From: Pectobacterium polonicum
GTDB taxonomy: Bacteria > Pseudomonadota > Gammaproteobacteria > Enterobacterales > Enterobacteriaceae
Direction of reading: 5' to 3'
Assembly (NCBI RefSeq): GCF_005497185.1
Contig: NZ_RJTN01000003.1
Span: 1-64,000 of the forward strand
Length of the DNA: 64,000 nucleotides
Both the position numbers and the translations under genes were made by a program. Below the pieces are notes generated by a model, which did no database searches, had not been told where the DNA came from, and saw only the letters and a list, made by a program, of their open reading frames with translations. Shown here in pieces: positions 45,145-53,388 of this stretch (its first letter is position 1; each line of letters begins with the position of its first letter).

Positions 45145-46986
45145 ATGGAAAAAAATAGTGCACATCGCACCGCTAACAAGAATCAATCCCAAAACACTGT
45201 CAACAACACATCTTCGACCCAAGCTAACTACACAGCCACAAGACACGATTCTTTCAGGCTCGCGGCGCTTGCTGTTACCGTCTCCGGTTTGCTTTTTTCC
45301 TCACCCACGCTAATGGCGGCAGAAACGGCAGCGACGGCCGATTTAGTTTTACGCAATGGCAATATTTATACCGTTAATCAAGGTCAACCGTGGGCAGAAG
45401 CCGTCGCGGTACGTGATGGCCGCTATGTGTTCATCGGTTCAAATGCGCAGGCCGCAGAGTTCATTGGCCCGAAAACGCAGGTGGTTGACCTCAACGGCAG
45501 CATGGCAATGCCGGGCATTAATGATGTCCATGCGCACCCGTTAGACGGTGGCTATGAAGATATTTACTCCTGTAACTTCACGCAAACAAGCTCACTGGAC
45601 GACATTCTGAACCAGGTCAGTGAATGCGCGAAAAAAGCAGGTCCGGGAGAATGGGTGATCGGTTCTGCCTGGGGCAGCCCGCGTATGGCGGAGCTTTCTA
45701 ACGCTGAAGCGCTGGCAAAATTGGATAAAGTCAGTAACGGGCGACCGGTGATTCTACGTGATGATTCTTACCATAACCGTTGGATTAACAGCGAAGCGAT
45801 GCGTCTGGCTAACATCACTGCGCAGTCCGTTAGCCCAGCCGGTGGCGTTATTGTTAAAGATGCAAAAACAGGCGAACCCACTGGCCTGTTACAAGAATTC
45901 CCCGCGTTTCAGCATGTGCAAAGCCTGGTCCCTGTACGCACGGAAGAACAACGTCTGACGTCAGGACGCGGAGCCGCAAAAACGATGGTGTCATTAGGTA
46001 TTACGGGCGTGCAGGAGGCGGTCAGTTCTGAAGTCAATCTACGCATCTGGAGCAAGATTGACCGGGCAGAGGGCCTGCCTCTGCGTATTATCGGTTCTAT
46101 CGTCTCCACCCCGCTGTTGGATGAAGGCGCTGCGGGCATGGAGCTGGTTGCCCGACGCGATGTCTACCGCACCACGAACTTCCTTCCCGATCGTTTTAAA
46201 TTTGTGTTGGATGGCGTCCCTCCAGCCCACACCGCGAAGTTGATTGAGCCCTATCTGCCAACCAAAGCCCATGGCGATCACTATCACGGCGATACCCACT
46301 ACACCACCGAGCAAGTCGTCGAGATTCTCTCCAGGCTGGATAAGCAAGGAATATCAACCAAGCTTCATGCTGCGGGAGATGGTTCACTCCGTCTGGCGCT
46401 GGATGCCGTTGAGCAAGTGCGTAAAATTAATGGGCCAAATGGTCCGATGCATCAAATCGCGCATACGCATTTGATCTCACCGCAAGATATGCCACGTTTT
46501 GCGCAGTTACGGGTCGCCGCCGACCTCTCGCCGATGCTGTGGTTCCCGTCCGATATGACTAACGCCAGCGTAGTAACCATTGGCGAAGAACGTATGAAAG
46601 ATTTTGTCCCAACGGTTAAGTTGTTACGTTCTGGCGCAGTGGTCGCTGGCGGTTCTGACTGGCCAGCCGGTGGCCCTACACCATCTCCCTGGATCGGTAT
46701 TGAAGGACTGGTAACACGCCAGAATCCGCTAGGTGATGCGCCCGGTACACTGGCTCCCGAAGAAGCCGTCGATCTATCTGAAGCGATTCGTATCTATACC
46801 ATCAACAGCGCGAAAGCGATGGGCATAGAGAAAGAGACGGGATCGGTCGAGCTGGGTAAATCTGCCGATCTGATCGTATTGGATCGCCACTTGTTCAACG
46901 TACCGATCAAACAGGTTCATCGCGCCAACGTGGTCAAAACGTATTTCAAAGGCCAGCTCGTCCATTCAGCACCAGAGAAATCCTGA
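45145..46986 (+). CDS. exported amidohydrolase (amidohydrolase_3 type)
   Basis: 613 residues. A hydrophilic N-region of about 38 residues precedes a hydrophobic core (FRLAALAVTVSGLLFSSPTLMAA), so export with an unusually long n-region is predicted. The mature part is a YtcJ/NfdA-like amidohydrolase: ADLVLRNGNIYTVNQGQPWAEAVAV, MPGINDVHAHPLDGG (HxH metal ligands), STKLHAAGDGSLRLALDAV, IAHTHLI and VVAGGSDWPAGGP (late Asp), ending in the small beta domain SADLIVLDRHLF. The family hydrolyses amides and formyl groups; the substrate is unknown. A shorter start would still leave the core signal. It is monocistronic. Confidence 0.9.
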   Translation: MEKNSAHRTANKNQSQNTVNNTSSTQANYTATRHDSFRLAALAVTVSGLLFSSPTLMAAETAATADLVLRNGNIYTVNQGQPWAEAVAVRDGRYVFIGSNAQAAEFIGPKTQVVDLNGSMAMPGINDVHAHPLDGGYEDIYSCNFTQTSSLDDILNQVSECAKKAGPGEWVIGSAWGSPRMAELSNAEALAKLDKVSNGRPVILRDDSYHNRWINSEAMRLANITAQSVSPAGGVIVKDAKTGEPTGLLQEFPAFQHVQSLVPVRTEEQRLTSGRGAAKTMVSLGITGVQEAVSSEVNLRIWSKIDRAEGLPLRIIGSIVSTPLLDEGAAGMELVARRDVYRTTNFLPDRFKFVLDGVPPAHTAKLIEPYLPTKAHGDHYHGDTHYTTEQVVEILSRLDKQGISTKLHAAGDGSLRLALDAVEQVRKINGPNGPMHQIAHTHLISPQDMPRFAQLRVAADLSPMLWFPSDMTNASVVTIGEERMKDFVPTVKLLRSGAVVAGGSDWPAGGPTPSPWIGIEGLVTRQNPLGDAPGTLAPEEAVDLSEAIRIYTINSAKAMGIEKETGSVELGKSADLIVLDRHLFNVPIKQVHRANVVKTYFKGQLVHSAPEKS

Positions 46987-47261
46987 CGTACGGCGCTGTC
47001 GGTAATACTGAGTAAATATCAGGGACGTTCGATGTGAACGTTCCTACAAACACAGTACTCACCTCCCCCATTGCCCCTATCCGCACTTCACGCGCTAGGA
47101 ACAAATCACGATCGTTTGTAGTGGCGCACGCAGGAAACCAATAAAACAGCCCAGCGGCTTTATGATTGGGTAGCAGAAAAACCAGGCGTTATAAAATACA
47201 GAATGCCGCTTTAACTATAAAAAGAGAAGCAGTAGAGTAATGCGGCGAAAACACCGTATCT
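46987..47261. other. intergenic region after amidohydrolase
   Basis: Together with the repeat that follows, this makes about 470 bases without a gene. An imperfect hairpin GGGACGTTC-GATGT-GAACGTTCC lies at 47020-47042 and may end the amidohydrolase transcript, although it lacks a T tail. Nothing else is recognised. Confidence 0.45.
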
Positions 47262-47455
47262 CCCCTAAATAATTCGAGTTTCAGGACAAAACGTTAACGT
47301 TTTGAACAACGCGAAGCGTTAGCCCTTTAGGGCGATGATCAGTAATGAGCATCGTAACGCGGCAAGCGAAAGAATCCCGATGAACTTACTTGAGTAAGTG
47401 ATTCGGGTGAGTGAACGCGGCCAACGCACATGTAACTTGAAGTATGACGGGTATA
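47262..47455. repeat. dispersed intergenic repeat, long copy
   Basis: About 194 bp with the same ends as the copy at 31861-31975 (left CCCTAAATAATTCGAGTTTC, right AACTTGAAGTATGACGGGTA). The interior is longer and carries its own short inverted repeats (AAAACGTTAACGTTTT at 47287-47302, ACTTACTTGAGTAAGT at 47384-47399). It ends two bases before the next ORF start. Confidence 0.75.
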
Positions 47456-47456
47456 A

Positions 47457-48059
47457 ATGGATTTTAAAATGAACTATCAATCTGCTTCTATTTTTATCTA
47501 CACCGTCAGGATCTTTTTTGCGATTTGCCTCTGTGGCGCGCTGGCGCTTGTCGGCATCAGTTCACCAATCTTCTACCTTCTGGCAATGGGGCTGGTTTAT
47601 CCCGTCATCCTCTCTCTGCGATTACACAGCCTAAGTGAAAAAGGCATCGTCTTTTTACCAAAGGAAAAGAGTGAGTGGATGGTCTATGTGCACGGCATTC
47701 CCGTGCGCGAAACCAGAACGTCATTAACCAACCCGTATTTTTTTAGTGCCGAAAGCGCGCAGACATTTTTCCTGCGCGCCTATACCGGAAAGTTGCTGAT
47801 TCAGGTTTGCGCCGTCGTCTTATTAGCTCGGCAGACGATGGCGGTCAGCTGGCCGTGGTTTTATCTTGGCGCGGTTATCGCCGCGCTCTGGTTTGCTTAT
47901 GCGATTGCCATGACCCTTATTGAGCTTGTCTCGATCATGAAAAATGGCTGGTTTGTCGAAAAGCTCGTCTCCCCCAGCCAGAGCGAATGGTACGGTGGAT
48001 ATATCGATTCCCGCGACTACCGCGTCACAGCGCTTGAGCGGCTGTTGTCGCTGAAATAA
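47457..48059 (+). CDS. unknown membrane protein
   Basis: 200 residues with four likely membrane segments (about 13-33 and 36-52; 112-127 and 132-156 in LLIQVCAVVLLARQTMAVSWPWFYLGAVIAALWFAYAIAMTLIELV). A central soluble stretch (KEKSEWMVYVHGIPVRETRTSLTNPYFFSAESAQTFFLRAYTG) and a cytoplasmic tail flank them. I recognise no family. The first ATG is 2 bases after the end of the dispersed repeat; the ATG at 47469 is an alternative start. It is convergent with the LacI-type gene. Confidence 0.75.
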   Translation: MDFKMNYQSASIFIYTVRIFFAICLCGALALVGISSPIFYLLAMGLVYPVILSLRLHSLSEKGIVFLPKEKSEWMVYVHGIPVRETRTSLTNPYFFSAESAQTFFLRAYTGKLLIQVCAVVLLARQTMAVSWPWFYLGAVIAALWFAYAIAMTLIELVSIMKNGWFVEKLVSPSQSEWYGGYIDSRDYRVTALERLLSLK

Positions 48060-48066
48060 CGCTCCT

Positions 48067-49104
48067 CTATCCCACCCGCCGCACCGATTCCCTAACCACC
48101 ACCTGCCCAGCCAGTTCAGTACGCTGGGCAATACCGAGCGCCTGCGCAGGCGTCATTTGCTGCGCCAGCAGCTGTAGCGCGGCACGGGCAATCGTCTCAA
48201 ACGGCAGATGCACCGTGGTGAGTGAAACCGGCAACATGTCGAACGGCAGGATGTCGTCCATGCCCATGACGGAAATGTCCTCCGGCACGCGTAGCCCGTG
48301 CTGATACAGCGCGTCGATCACGCCGATAGCCTGATTGTCTGCCGCACAGAAAATCGCGGTAACGCCCAATCTGTCGGGGTTAGCCGTCAGCCAGCGCAGC
48401 AGCGCATCGCGTGCCGTGCGCGGGTGGAAATCAGGCAGCGACAGAATCAGATCCTCATCCACCGCAATGCCCGCCTGCGCGAGTGCATCGCGATAGCCGC
48501 GCTCGCGCTGTTTGATCGTCATACGCGACGTCCAGGTCAGGTGCAGAATCCGCGTGTGCCCTTGTTCAATCAGATAACGCACCGCGGCGGCGGCAGCATA
48601 GTGGTTCGCGGGCGTGACGCTGCTCAGGCGCATGGAGGGATCTTCCCCGTTGATCAGCACCGCCGGAATGCCGCTTTCCGCCACGGCGTTCAGCAGCGTT
48701 GGGTGATCGTCATTCACGATCAGAATACCGCTCTCTTTTCCGCCCTGAAGCTCACGCAACAGTTGCTGTTCGTTAATGGTATCGTGCTCCCCGAGAAACG
48801 GACGCAGTTGGATATTACGTTGCAAACACAGCGTTTTCAGGGCGTTAATCAGCGTTAGCGACACCAGATTGTACTCACTTTCCAGCATCAGGTTGCGCGG
48901 CGTCGCCAGCAAAATGTGGCGCAGCGGTTCCGTTTGCGCGACGGTCGCTTTGCCCACTTTATGCAACGGATAGCCTTGCTCGGTGGCAATCGCCATGATG
49001 TGCTGCCTGACTTTGGCGCTGATCGGTGCCGTCCCGTTCAGCGCGCGGGAAACCGTGCTGATGGAAACCCCAGCGCGGTCGGCAATATCCTTGAGTGTCG
49101 CCAT
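48067..49104 (-). CDS. LacI-family regulator of the 48-61 kb sugar locus
   Basis: 345 residues. The HTH ATLKDIADRAGVSISTVSRALNGTAPISAKVRQHIMAIATEQGY is followed by a periplasmic-binding-type domain (HILLATPRNLMLESEYN, GILIVNDDHPTLLNAVAESGIPAVLINGE, VTAIFCAADNQAIGVIDALYQHGLRVPEDISVMGMDDI). The frame extends to 49215, but the ATG at 49104 gives the family start and overlaps the upstream permease stop (TAATG). It is the last gene of the leftward operon. It probably binds the AATGCAAATTTGCATT palindromes at 55985 and 56181 and so controls both operons (inference). Confidence 0.9.
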   Translation of the reverse strand: MATLKDIADRAGVSISTVSRALNGTAPISAKVRQHIMAIATEQGYPLHKVGKATVAQTEPLRHILLATPRNLMLESEYNLVSLTLINALKTLCLQRNIQLRPFLGEHDTINEQQLLRELQGGKESGILIVNDDHPTLLNAVAESGIPAVLINGEDPSMRLSSVTPANHYAAAAAVRYLIEQGHTRILHLTWTSRMTIKQRERGYRDALAQAGIAVDEDLILSLPDFHPRTARDALLRWLTANPDRLGVTAIFCAADNQAIGVIDALYQHGLRVPEDISVMGMDDILPFDMLPVSLTTVHLPFETIARAALQLLAQQMTPAQALGIAQRTELAGQVVVRESVRRVG

Positions 49105-50156
49105 TATTTCATCCCCGTGTTGGCAATCCCCGTCGTGATGTATTTTTGCAGGAAGACGAACACCGCCGTCACCGGCAGAAGCGAGAGCATCGTCATCGCC
49201 AGTATATAGTGCCATTGCACCGAGAACTGCCCCTGAAACGCATTCAGGCCGATTTGCAGCGTAAAATTGTCCTGACTGGAGAGGACGATCAGCGGCCAGA
49301 GGAAATCGTTCCAGCGCCAGATCACTGAGAAGATCGCCAGCACCGCCAGCGCGGGTGCGGTCAGCGGCAGGATGATCTTCCAGTAAATACGGAACTCGCT
49401 GGCGGCATCGATACGCGCCGCCTCGATCAGCTCATCGGGGATCGTCAGCATGTATTGCCGCAGCAGGAATACGCCGGTCGGCGTTGCCACCGTGGGAATA
49501 ATCACGCCCCAAAGGTTATCGCCCATGTTCAGGCCAATCACCACCAGAAACGTCGGTACCATCACCACCGACAGCGGAATCATCATGGTGGAAAGAAACA
49601 GCGTCAGCACCGTGCCGCGCCCGCGAAACTCGTATTTCGATAGCGCAAACGCCGCCATCGAACTGAGCAACAAGGTCAGCAACGTCGCCATCACCGTCAC
49701 GAACACGGTGTTCTTCAGGTAGGTAGCAAAGTGGAACTTCGTTATCGGCGTCGTGTAGTTCTCCGTCTCCAGATGCAAGGCCTTCATCGGCACCAGATCT
49801 TTGGTCGACACACGCACCACTTCACTCGGCGCATCCGGGTTCACCAACTGTGCGATCAGCCCGATACGCCTAACCAGCGCCATGGTTTTTGCTTCGCCGT
49901 CTTCCTGCTTAACCTGCCACAGTTCCAATGGTTTAGGGTACTCCGGCAGCGTGACAGTATCCGCCGCCTGCGGCAGAAAACTCGGTGGAAAGCGGTTGAT
50001 CTCCGCAGGCGTTTTGAACGACGACATCGCCGCCCACATCACCGGAATCATCACCAGCAGCGTACCCACCACCAGCCAGACCCAGCTCATAATATCCGTA
50101 ATATGGATGCGCCCCGGATGACGGGTACGGGTGAGAAATGCGATTATTTTCATCAT
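49104..50156 (-). CDS. CUT1 sugar ABC permease, MalG-type with long periplasmic loop
   Basis: 350 residues, longer than typical MalG-like permeases (about 280-300). After the first helix (IMSWVWLVVGTLLVMIPVMWAAMSSFKTPAEI) comes an extra hydrophilic stretch of about 95 residues (through KALHLETENYTTPITKFHFATYLKNTV) before the standard five helices. The EAA loop ELIEAARIDAASEFRIYWKIILPLTAPALAV contacts the ATPase. The extra loop should face the periplasm and may help receive substrate from the binding protein. It is the partner of the permease at 50165 and the ATPase at 51187. Confidence 0.92.
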   Translation of the reverse strand: MMKIIAFLTRTRHPGRIHITDIMSWVWLVVGTLLVMIPVMWAAMSSFKTPAEINRFPPSFLPQAADTVTLPEYPKPLELWQVKQEDGEAKTMALVRRIGLIAQLVNPDAPSEVVRVSTKDLVPMKALHLETENYTTPITKFHFATYLKNTVFVTVMATLLTLLLSSMAAFALSKYEFRGRGTVLTLFLSTMMIPLSVVMVPTFLVVIGLNMGDNLWGVIIPTVATPTGVFLLRQYMLTIPDELIEAARIDAASEFRIYWKIILPLTAPALAVLAIFSVIWRWNDFLWPLIVLSSQDNFTLQIGLNAFQGQFSVQWHYILAMTMLSLLPVTAVFVFLQKYITTGIANTGMK

Positions 50157-50164
50157 GGCTCCCG

Positions 50165-51163
50165 TTATTTTTTCCCTTCCAGCCGACGCGTCAGCAGGAA
50201 CTGCAATGCCGTCAGAATCATCAGCACCACGCCCATCAGCACCGACGCTGCCGAGGCCAGACCATAGAGCGAAGCATTCGACGAGAAGGCGGTCTGGTAG
50301 ATGTACTGCACGATAAAGCTGTTGGCCGTGCCGGGGCCGCCGCCGTTGGTCAACACCCAGGCTTCATCGAAGATCTGCACGCTGTTGATGGTCAGCAAAA
50401 TCACCACCACCAGAATGTTCGGTGCCAGCAGCGGCAACGTCAGGCGATAAAAACCACGCCAGCGCGAGGTGCCGTCCACCGCCGCCGCCTCATAGATATC
50501 ACGCGGGATCGCCTGCAATCCGGCCAGCAAGATCAGGGTATAAAATCCGACGTGAAACCAGACGGAGACAAACACCACCCAGAAGCGTGAAAATGTCGGG
50601 TCGAGCAGGAAGGTAATCGGCTGCCCGCCCAGCGACGACAGCACCAGATTCAGCAGGCCGTTGCGGTTAAGGAACCACTGCCAGATCAGGCCAACCACCA
50701 CCGGTGACAGCAGCACCGGATAGAAGAACATGGCGCGGAAAAAGCCACGGGCGATAATCTTGCGGTTGAGGATCAGCGCCGTCACCAGCGCCACCAGCAG
50801 CGTGCAGAGCACGTTGAAAAAGGTGAACGACACGGTGTTGTAGACGCCGGTCCAGAACAGATCCTGTTCACAGGTGGATGGCTCGGCGTAGTTGCCACAG
50901 CTCAGCAGCGTGGAAAAGTTATCCACGCCGACGTAGGGGCGTTCCCACAGCAGGATATTGGTGCCGCCGGTAAAGGCGTAGCACACCGCCAGCAGAATCG
51001 GAATAAAGACAAAAACGGCGAACAGCAGCATATTCGGCGCGATAAAAAACCACGGCATCACTTTGCGGCCACCGAGTTTTTGTAGCAGATTCACCGCTTT
51101 TTCCACTGGCGTTACCAGCTTATCGATCAGCGATCCTGCGGGCAGTAAGGCAATCTTTTTCAT
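50165..51163 (-). CDS. CUT1 sugar ABC permease, MalF/UgpA-type
   Basis: 332 residues. A short N-terminal amphipathic part is followed by six helices (APNMLLFAVFVFIPILLAVCYAF, FFNVLCTLLVALVTALILN, FFYPVLLSPVVVGLIWQWFL, FVSVWFHVGFYTLILLAGLQAIPRDIYEAAAVDGTSRWRGFYRLTLPLLAP with the EAA loop). A small Cys-containing periplasmic loop (LLSCGNYAEPSTCEQDLFW) could form a disulphide. It lies 23 bases after the ATPase gene and 8 bases before the second permease gene. Confidence 0.93.
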   Translation of the reverse strand: MKKIALLPAGSLIDKLVTPVEKAVNLLQKLGGRKVMPWFFIAPNMLLFAVFVFIPILLAVCYAFTGGTNILLWERPYVGVDNFSTLLSCGNYAEPSTCEQDLFWTGVYNTVSFTFFNVLCTLLVALVTALILNRKIIARGFFRAMFFYPVLLSPVVVGLIWQWFLNRNGLLNLVLSSLGGQPITFLLDPTFSRFWVVFVSVWFHVGFYTLILLAGLQAIPRDIYEAAAVDGTSRWRGFYRLTLPLLAPNILVVVILLTINSVQIFDEAWVLTNGGGPGTANSFIVQYIYQTAFSSNASLYGLASAASVLMGVVLMILTALQFLLTRRLEGKK

Positions 51164-51186
51164 GTCGTCCTCTCCCGTCGCGATAA

Positions 51187-52278
51187 TTAATGCTCGCTAC
51201 CGCGCGGCAATGTGTCATCCGTTTTGCCATCGAACAGATGGCAGTACGTTGGCGGGAAGCGGACGAATACCGATTCACCCGTGGCGAACTCGCGGTGCTG
51301 CGCCAGATGGACGATCATTTCATCGTCAATGCCGCCCATTCGCCCGTAGATAAAGGTTTCATGCCCCATCATCTCGCAGCGATCGACACACAGTGCAATC
51401 CCCTCGCCTTCCTCCACCAGCTCACAGTGTGAAGGGCGAATGCCGAGCGTGACGTTCTGCCCGACGGTGCCGATAAACGGCAGCACCAGACGATTGCCGG
51501 ACGGACACTGCACTTCGACGCCGTCGGTACCGGTGGCGACGATCTGCGCCGGGAACATATTCATGCGTGGGGAGCCAATGAAGCCCGCGACAAATTTGTT
51601 TTTCGGCCGATTGAACAACTCCAACGGCGTGCCAACCTGCTCGATGCGGCCAGCGTTCAGCACCACAATGCGCTGCGCCATCGTCATCGCTTCCACTTGA
51701 TCGTGAGTCACGTAAATCATGGTGGTGCGCAGCTTCTGGTGCAGGCGAGACAGCTCGCCGCGCGTCTGCACGCGCAGCTTGGCATCCAGATTCGAGAGCG
51801 GTTCGTCAAACAGGAACAGGTCCGGTTCACGCACGATCGCGCGGCCAATGGCGACGCGCTGCTGCTGTCCGCCCGACAGCGCGCGCGGTCGGCGATCCAG
51901 ATAAGGTTCCAACCCCAGCATACGGGCGGCTTCATCAATACGACGGATGATTTCGCCTTTGGGAAAGTGCAAGTTCTCCAGCCCGAACGCGAGGTTCTTG
52001 CGCACCGAGAGGTGCGGATAGAGCGCGTAAGACTGGAACACCATCGCAATCTTGCGCTCTGCTGGCGTGAGATCGTTCACCTTGCGGTTGTCGATCCACA
52101 GCTCGCCGCTGCTGATCTCTTCCAGCCCGGCAATCATGCGCAGCAGCGTGGATTTTCCACAGCCCGACGGGCCGACAAAAACCATGAACTCGCCGTCATG
52201 AATCGTTAAGTCCACGCCTTTGATGATGCTCACCGCACCATAACTTTTGTGGACGTTTTTTAGTTCCAGACTCGCCAT
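51187..52278 (-). CDS. sugar ABC transporter ATPase, MalK/UgpC type
   Basis: 363 residues from the ATG at 52278 (the frame extends to 52293). Walker A is GPSGCGKST, then a Q-loop, signature [16 protein letters not shown], Walker [17 protein letters not shown] and H-loop [15 protein letters not shown]. The C-terminal regulatory OB-like domain is of the MalK type ([25 protein letters not shown]). It energises the CUT1 permease pair. It lies 2 bases after the GH105 gene, so it is translated in coupling with it. Confidence 0.95.
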   Translation of the reverse strand: MASLELKNVHKSYGAVSIIKGVDLTIHDGEFMVFVGPSGCGKSTLLRMIAGLEEISSGELWIDNRKVNDLTPAERKIAMVFQSYALYPHLSVRKNLAFGLENLHFPKGEIIRRIDEAARMLGLEPYLDRRPRALSGGQQQRVAIGRAIVREPDLFLFDEPLSNLDAKLRVQTRGELSRLHQKLRTTMIYVTHDQVEAMTMAQRIVVLNAGRIEQVGTPLELFNRPKNKFVAGFIGSPRMNMFPAQIVATGTDGVEVQCPSGNRLVLPFIGTVGQNVTLGIRPSHCELVEEGEGIALCVDRCEMMGHETFIYGRMGGIDDEMIVHLAQHREFATGESVFVRFPPTYCHLFDGKTDDTLPRGSEH

Positions 52279-52280
52279 TG

Positions 52281-53387
52281 TCAGCCCTCGCAAACAGAAT
52301 CTAACTGTGCCAATAACATCAGCATGACCAGCGCCTGCCCGTAAGGCACAGCGACATTGGGAATATCGCGATAGAACTGTAAGTCGTGTCCCATCGCCGT
52401 GCCGTCCGAGACACCTTGCACCACGCCCTGCGCGTCAATCTGCGCCACCACGGCGGCATAGCCTTTTTCCAGCACGTCCTGCGGGAAGTCGCGCAGCATG
52501 CCCAGCCGCCGCGCCGTCAGAATCCCGGCAATAAACCCGGCGCTGGCGGACGTCTCCAGCGGAGAATCCGGGTCATCCAGCAGCGTGTGCCACAGGCCGG
52601 AATCGTGCTGGCAGCGCGCCAGCGTTGTCGTTTGCTGTTCCAGAATCGCTTCCAGCGTACGCAGTACCGGCGCAGACAGCTGATCCTCCGCCAGCACCCG
52701 CATTTCCGGCAGCACCAGCGTGATCCAGGCGTTGCCGCGTCCCCAGAACGCATTGGCATAGTGATGGCGACCGACGAACGTCCAGCCGTGATACCACAGC
52801 CCGCTGCGCACATCGGCCAGATAGCGCGCGTGCGTGACCAGCTGGTATTCCGCCTCTTCGATCAGATCGCGGCGGGAAAGCAATTTCCCCGCGACCACCA
52901 GAAACAGGCCCGCCATAAACAGCGTGTCGTCCCACAGCTGTCCGGTATTCGGCCGCTCTTTTACCGTATGCTGGAAGCCGCCATCCTCGGTTTTTGGCAG
53001 CGAGTGCAGCAGCCAGTCCGCCCAATCGCTCACGGTTTCGCGCCACGGTGCGGGTGCGTCCGGCTTGTCCTGACACAGCAAAGCCAGCACCAGCATCGGA
53101 GCCGTCGAGTTAATCTGGCGCGGCGGCAGCCCGGCATCCAGCTTTTGCTGATACCAGTTCGCCAGCGTCGTCAGCATGGTGTCATCCTGCGTCAGATGCG
53201 CCAGCTTCCAGAAGCCGTACAGCCCGACGCCAACTTCCCAATCCCATTCTTCAAATTGAATCGTTAGCCCGGCGTCCGATGCGTCGTCCTGCGTTACGCT
53301 GTCGATCGCTTTCAGGCGGCAAAACGCCCGCGCCACCTGCGCCAGCAGCACTTCGGTTTGTTGTCGGTTAAGTGAACCTGTCTGCAT
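52281..53387 (-). CDS. GH105/GH88-type unsaturated uronyl hydrolase
   Basis: 368 residues of an (alpha/alpha)6 hydrolase of the YteR/GH105 group. Conserved segments are [35 protein letters not shown] (the catalytic Asp is probably in WDDTLFM), [29 protein letters not shown] and [11 protein letters not shown]. Such enzymes remove the 4,5-unsaturated uronic acid left by a polysaccharide lyase. There is no signal peptide, so it should act on imported oligosaccharide. The ATG at 53387 is preferred; it is one base after the stop of the 820-residue gene, and the longer frame reads back into that gene. Confidence 0.9.
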   Translation of the reverse strand: MQTGSLNRQQTEVLLAQVARAFCRLKAIDSVTQDDASDAGLTIQFEEWDWEVGVGLYGFWKLAHLTQDDTMLTTLANWYQQKLDAGLPPRQINSTAPMLVLALLCQDKPDAPAPWRETVSDWADWLLHSLPKTEDGGFQHTVKERPNTGQLWDDTLFMAGLFLVVAGKLLSRRDLIEEAEYQLVTHARYLADVRSGLWYHGWTFVGRHHYANAFWGRGNAWITLVLPEMRVLAEDQLSAPVLRTLEAILEQQTTTLARCQHDSGLWHTLLDDPDSPLETSASAGFIAGILTARRLGMLRDFPQDVLEKGYAAVVAQIDAQGVVQGVSDGTAMGHDLQFYRDIPNVAVPYGQALVMLMLLAQLDSVCEG

Positions 53388-53388
53388 G

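Noticed and set aside
52386-53267. A 293-residue plus-strand ORF opposite the GH105 gene
   Set aside because: Arginine- and glutamine-rich antisense shadow in GC-rich DNA; the GH105 frame carries conserved motifs.
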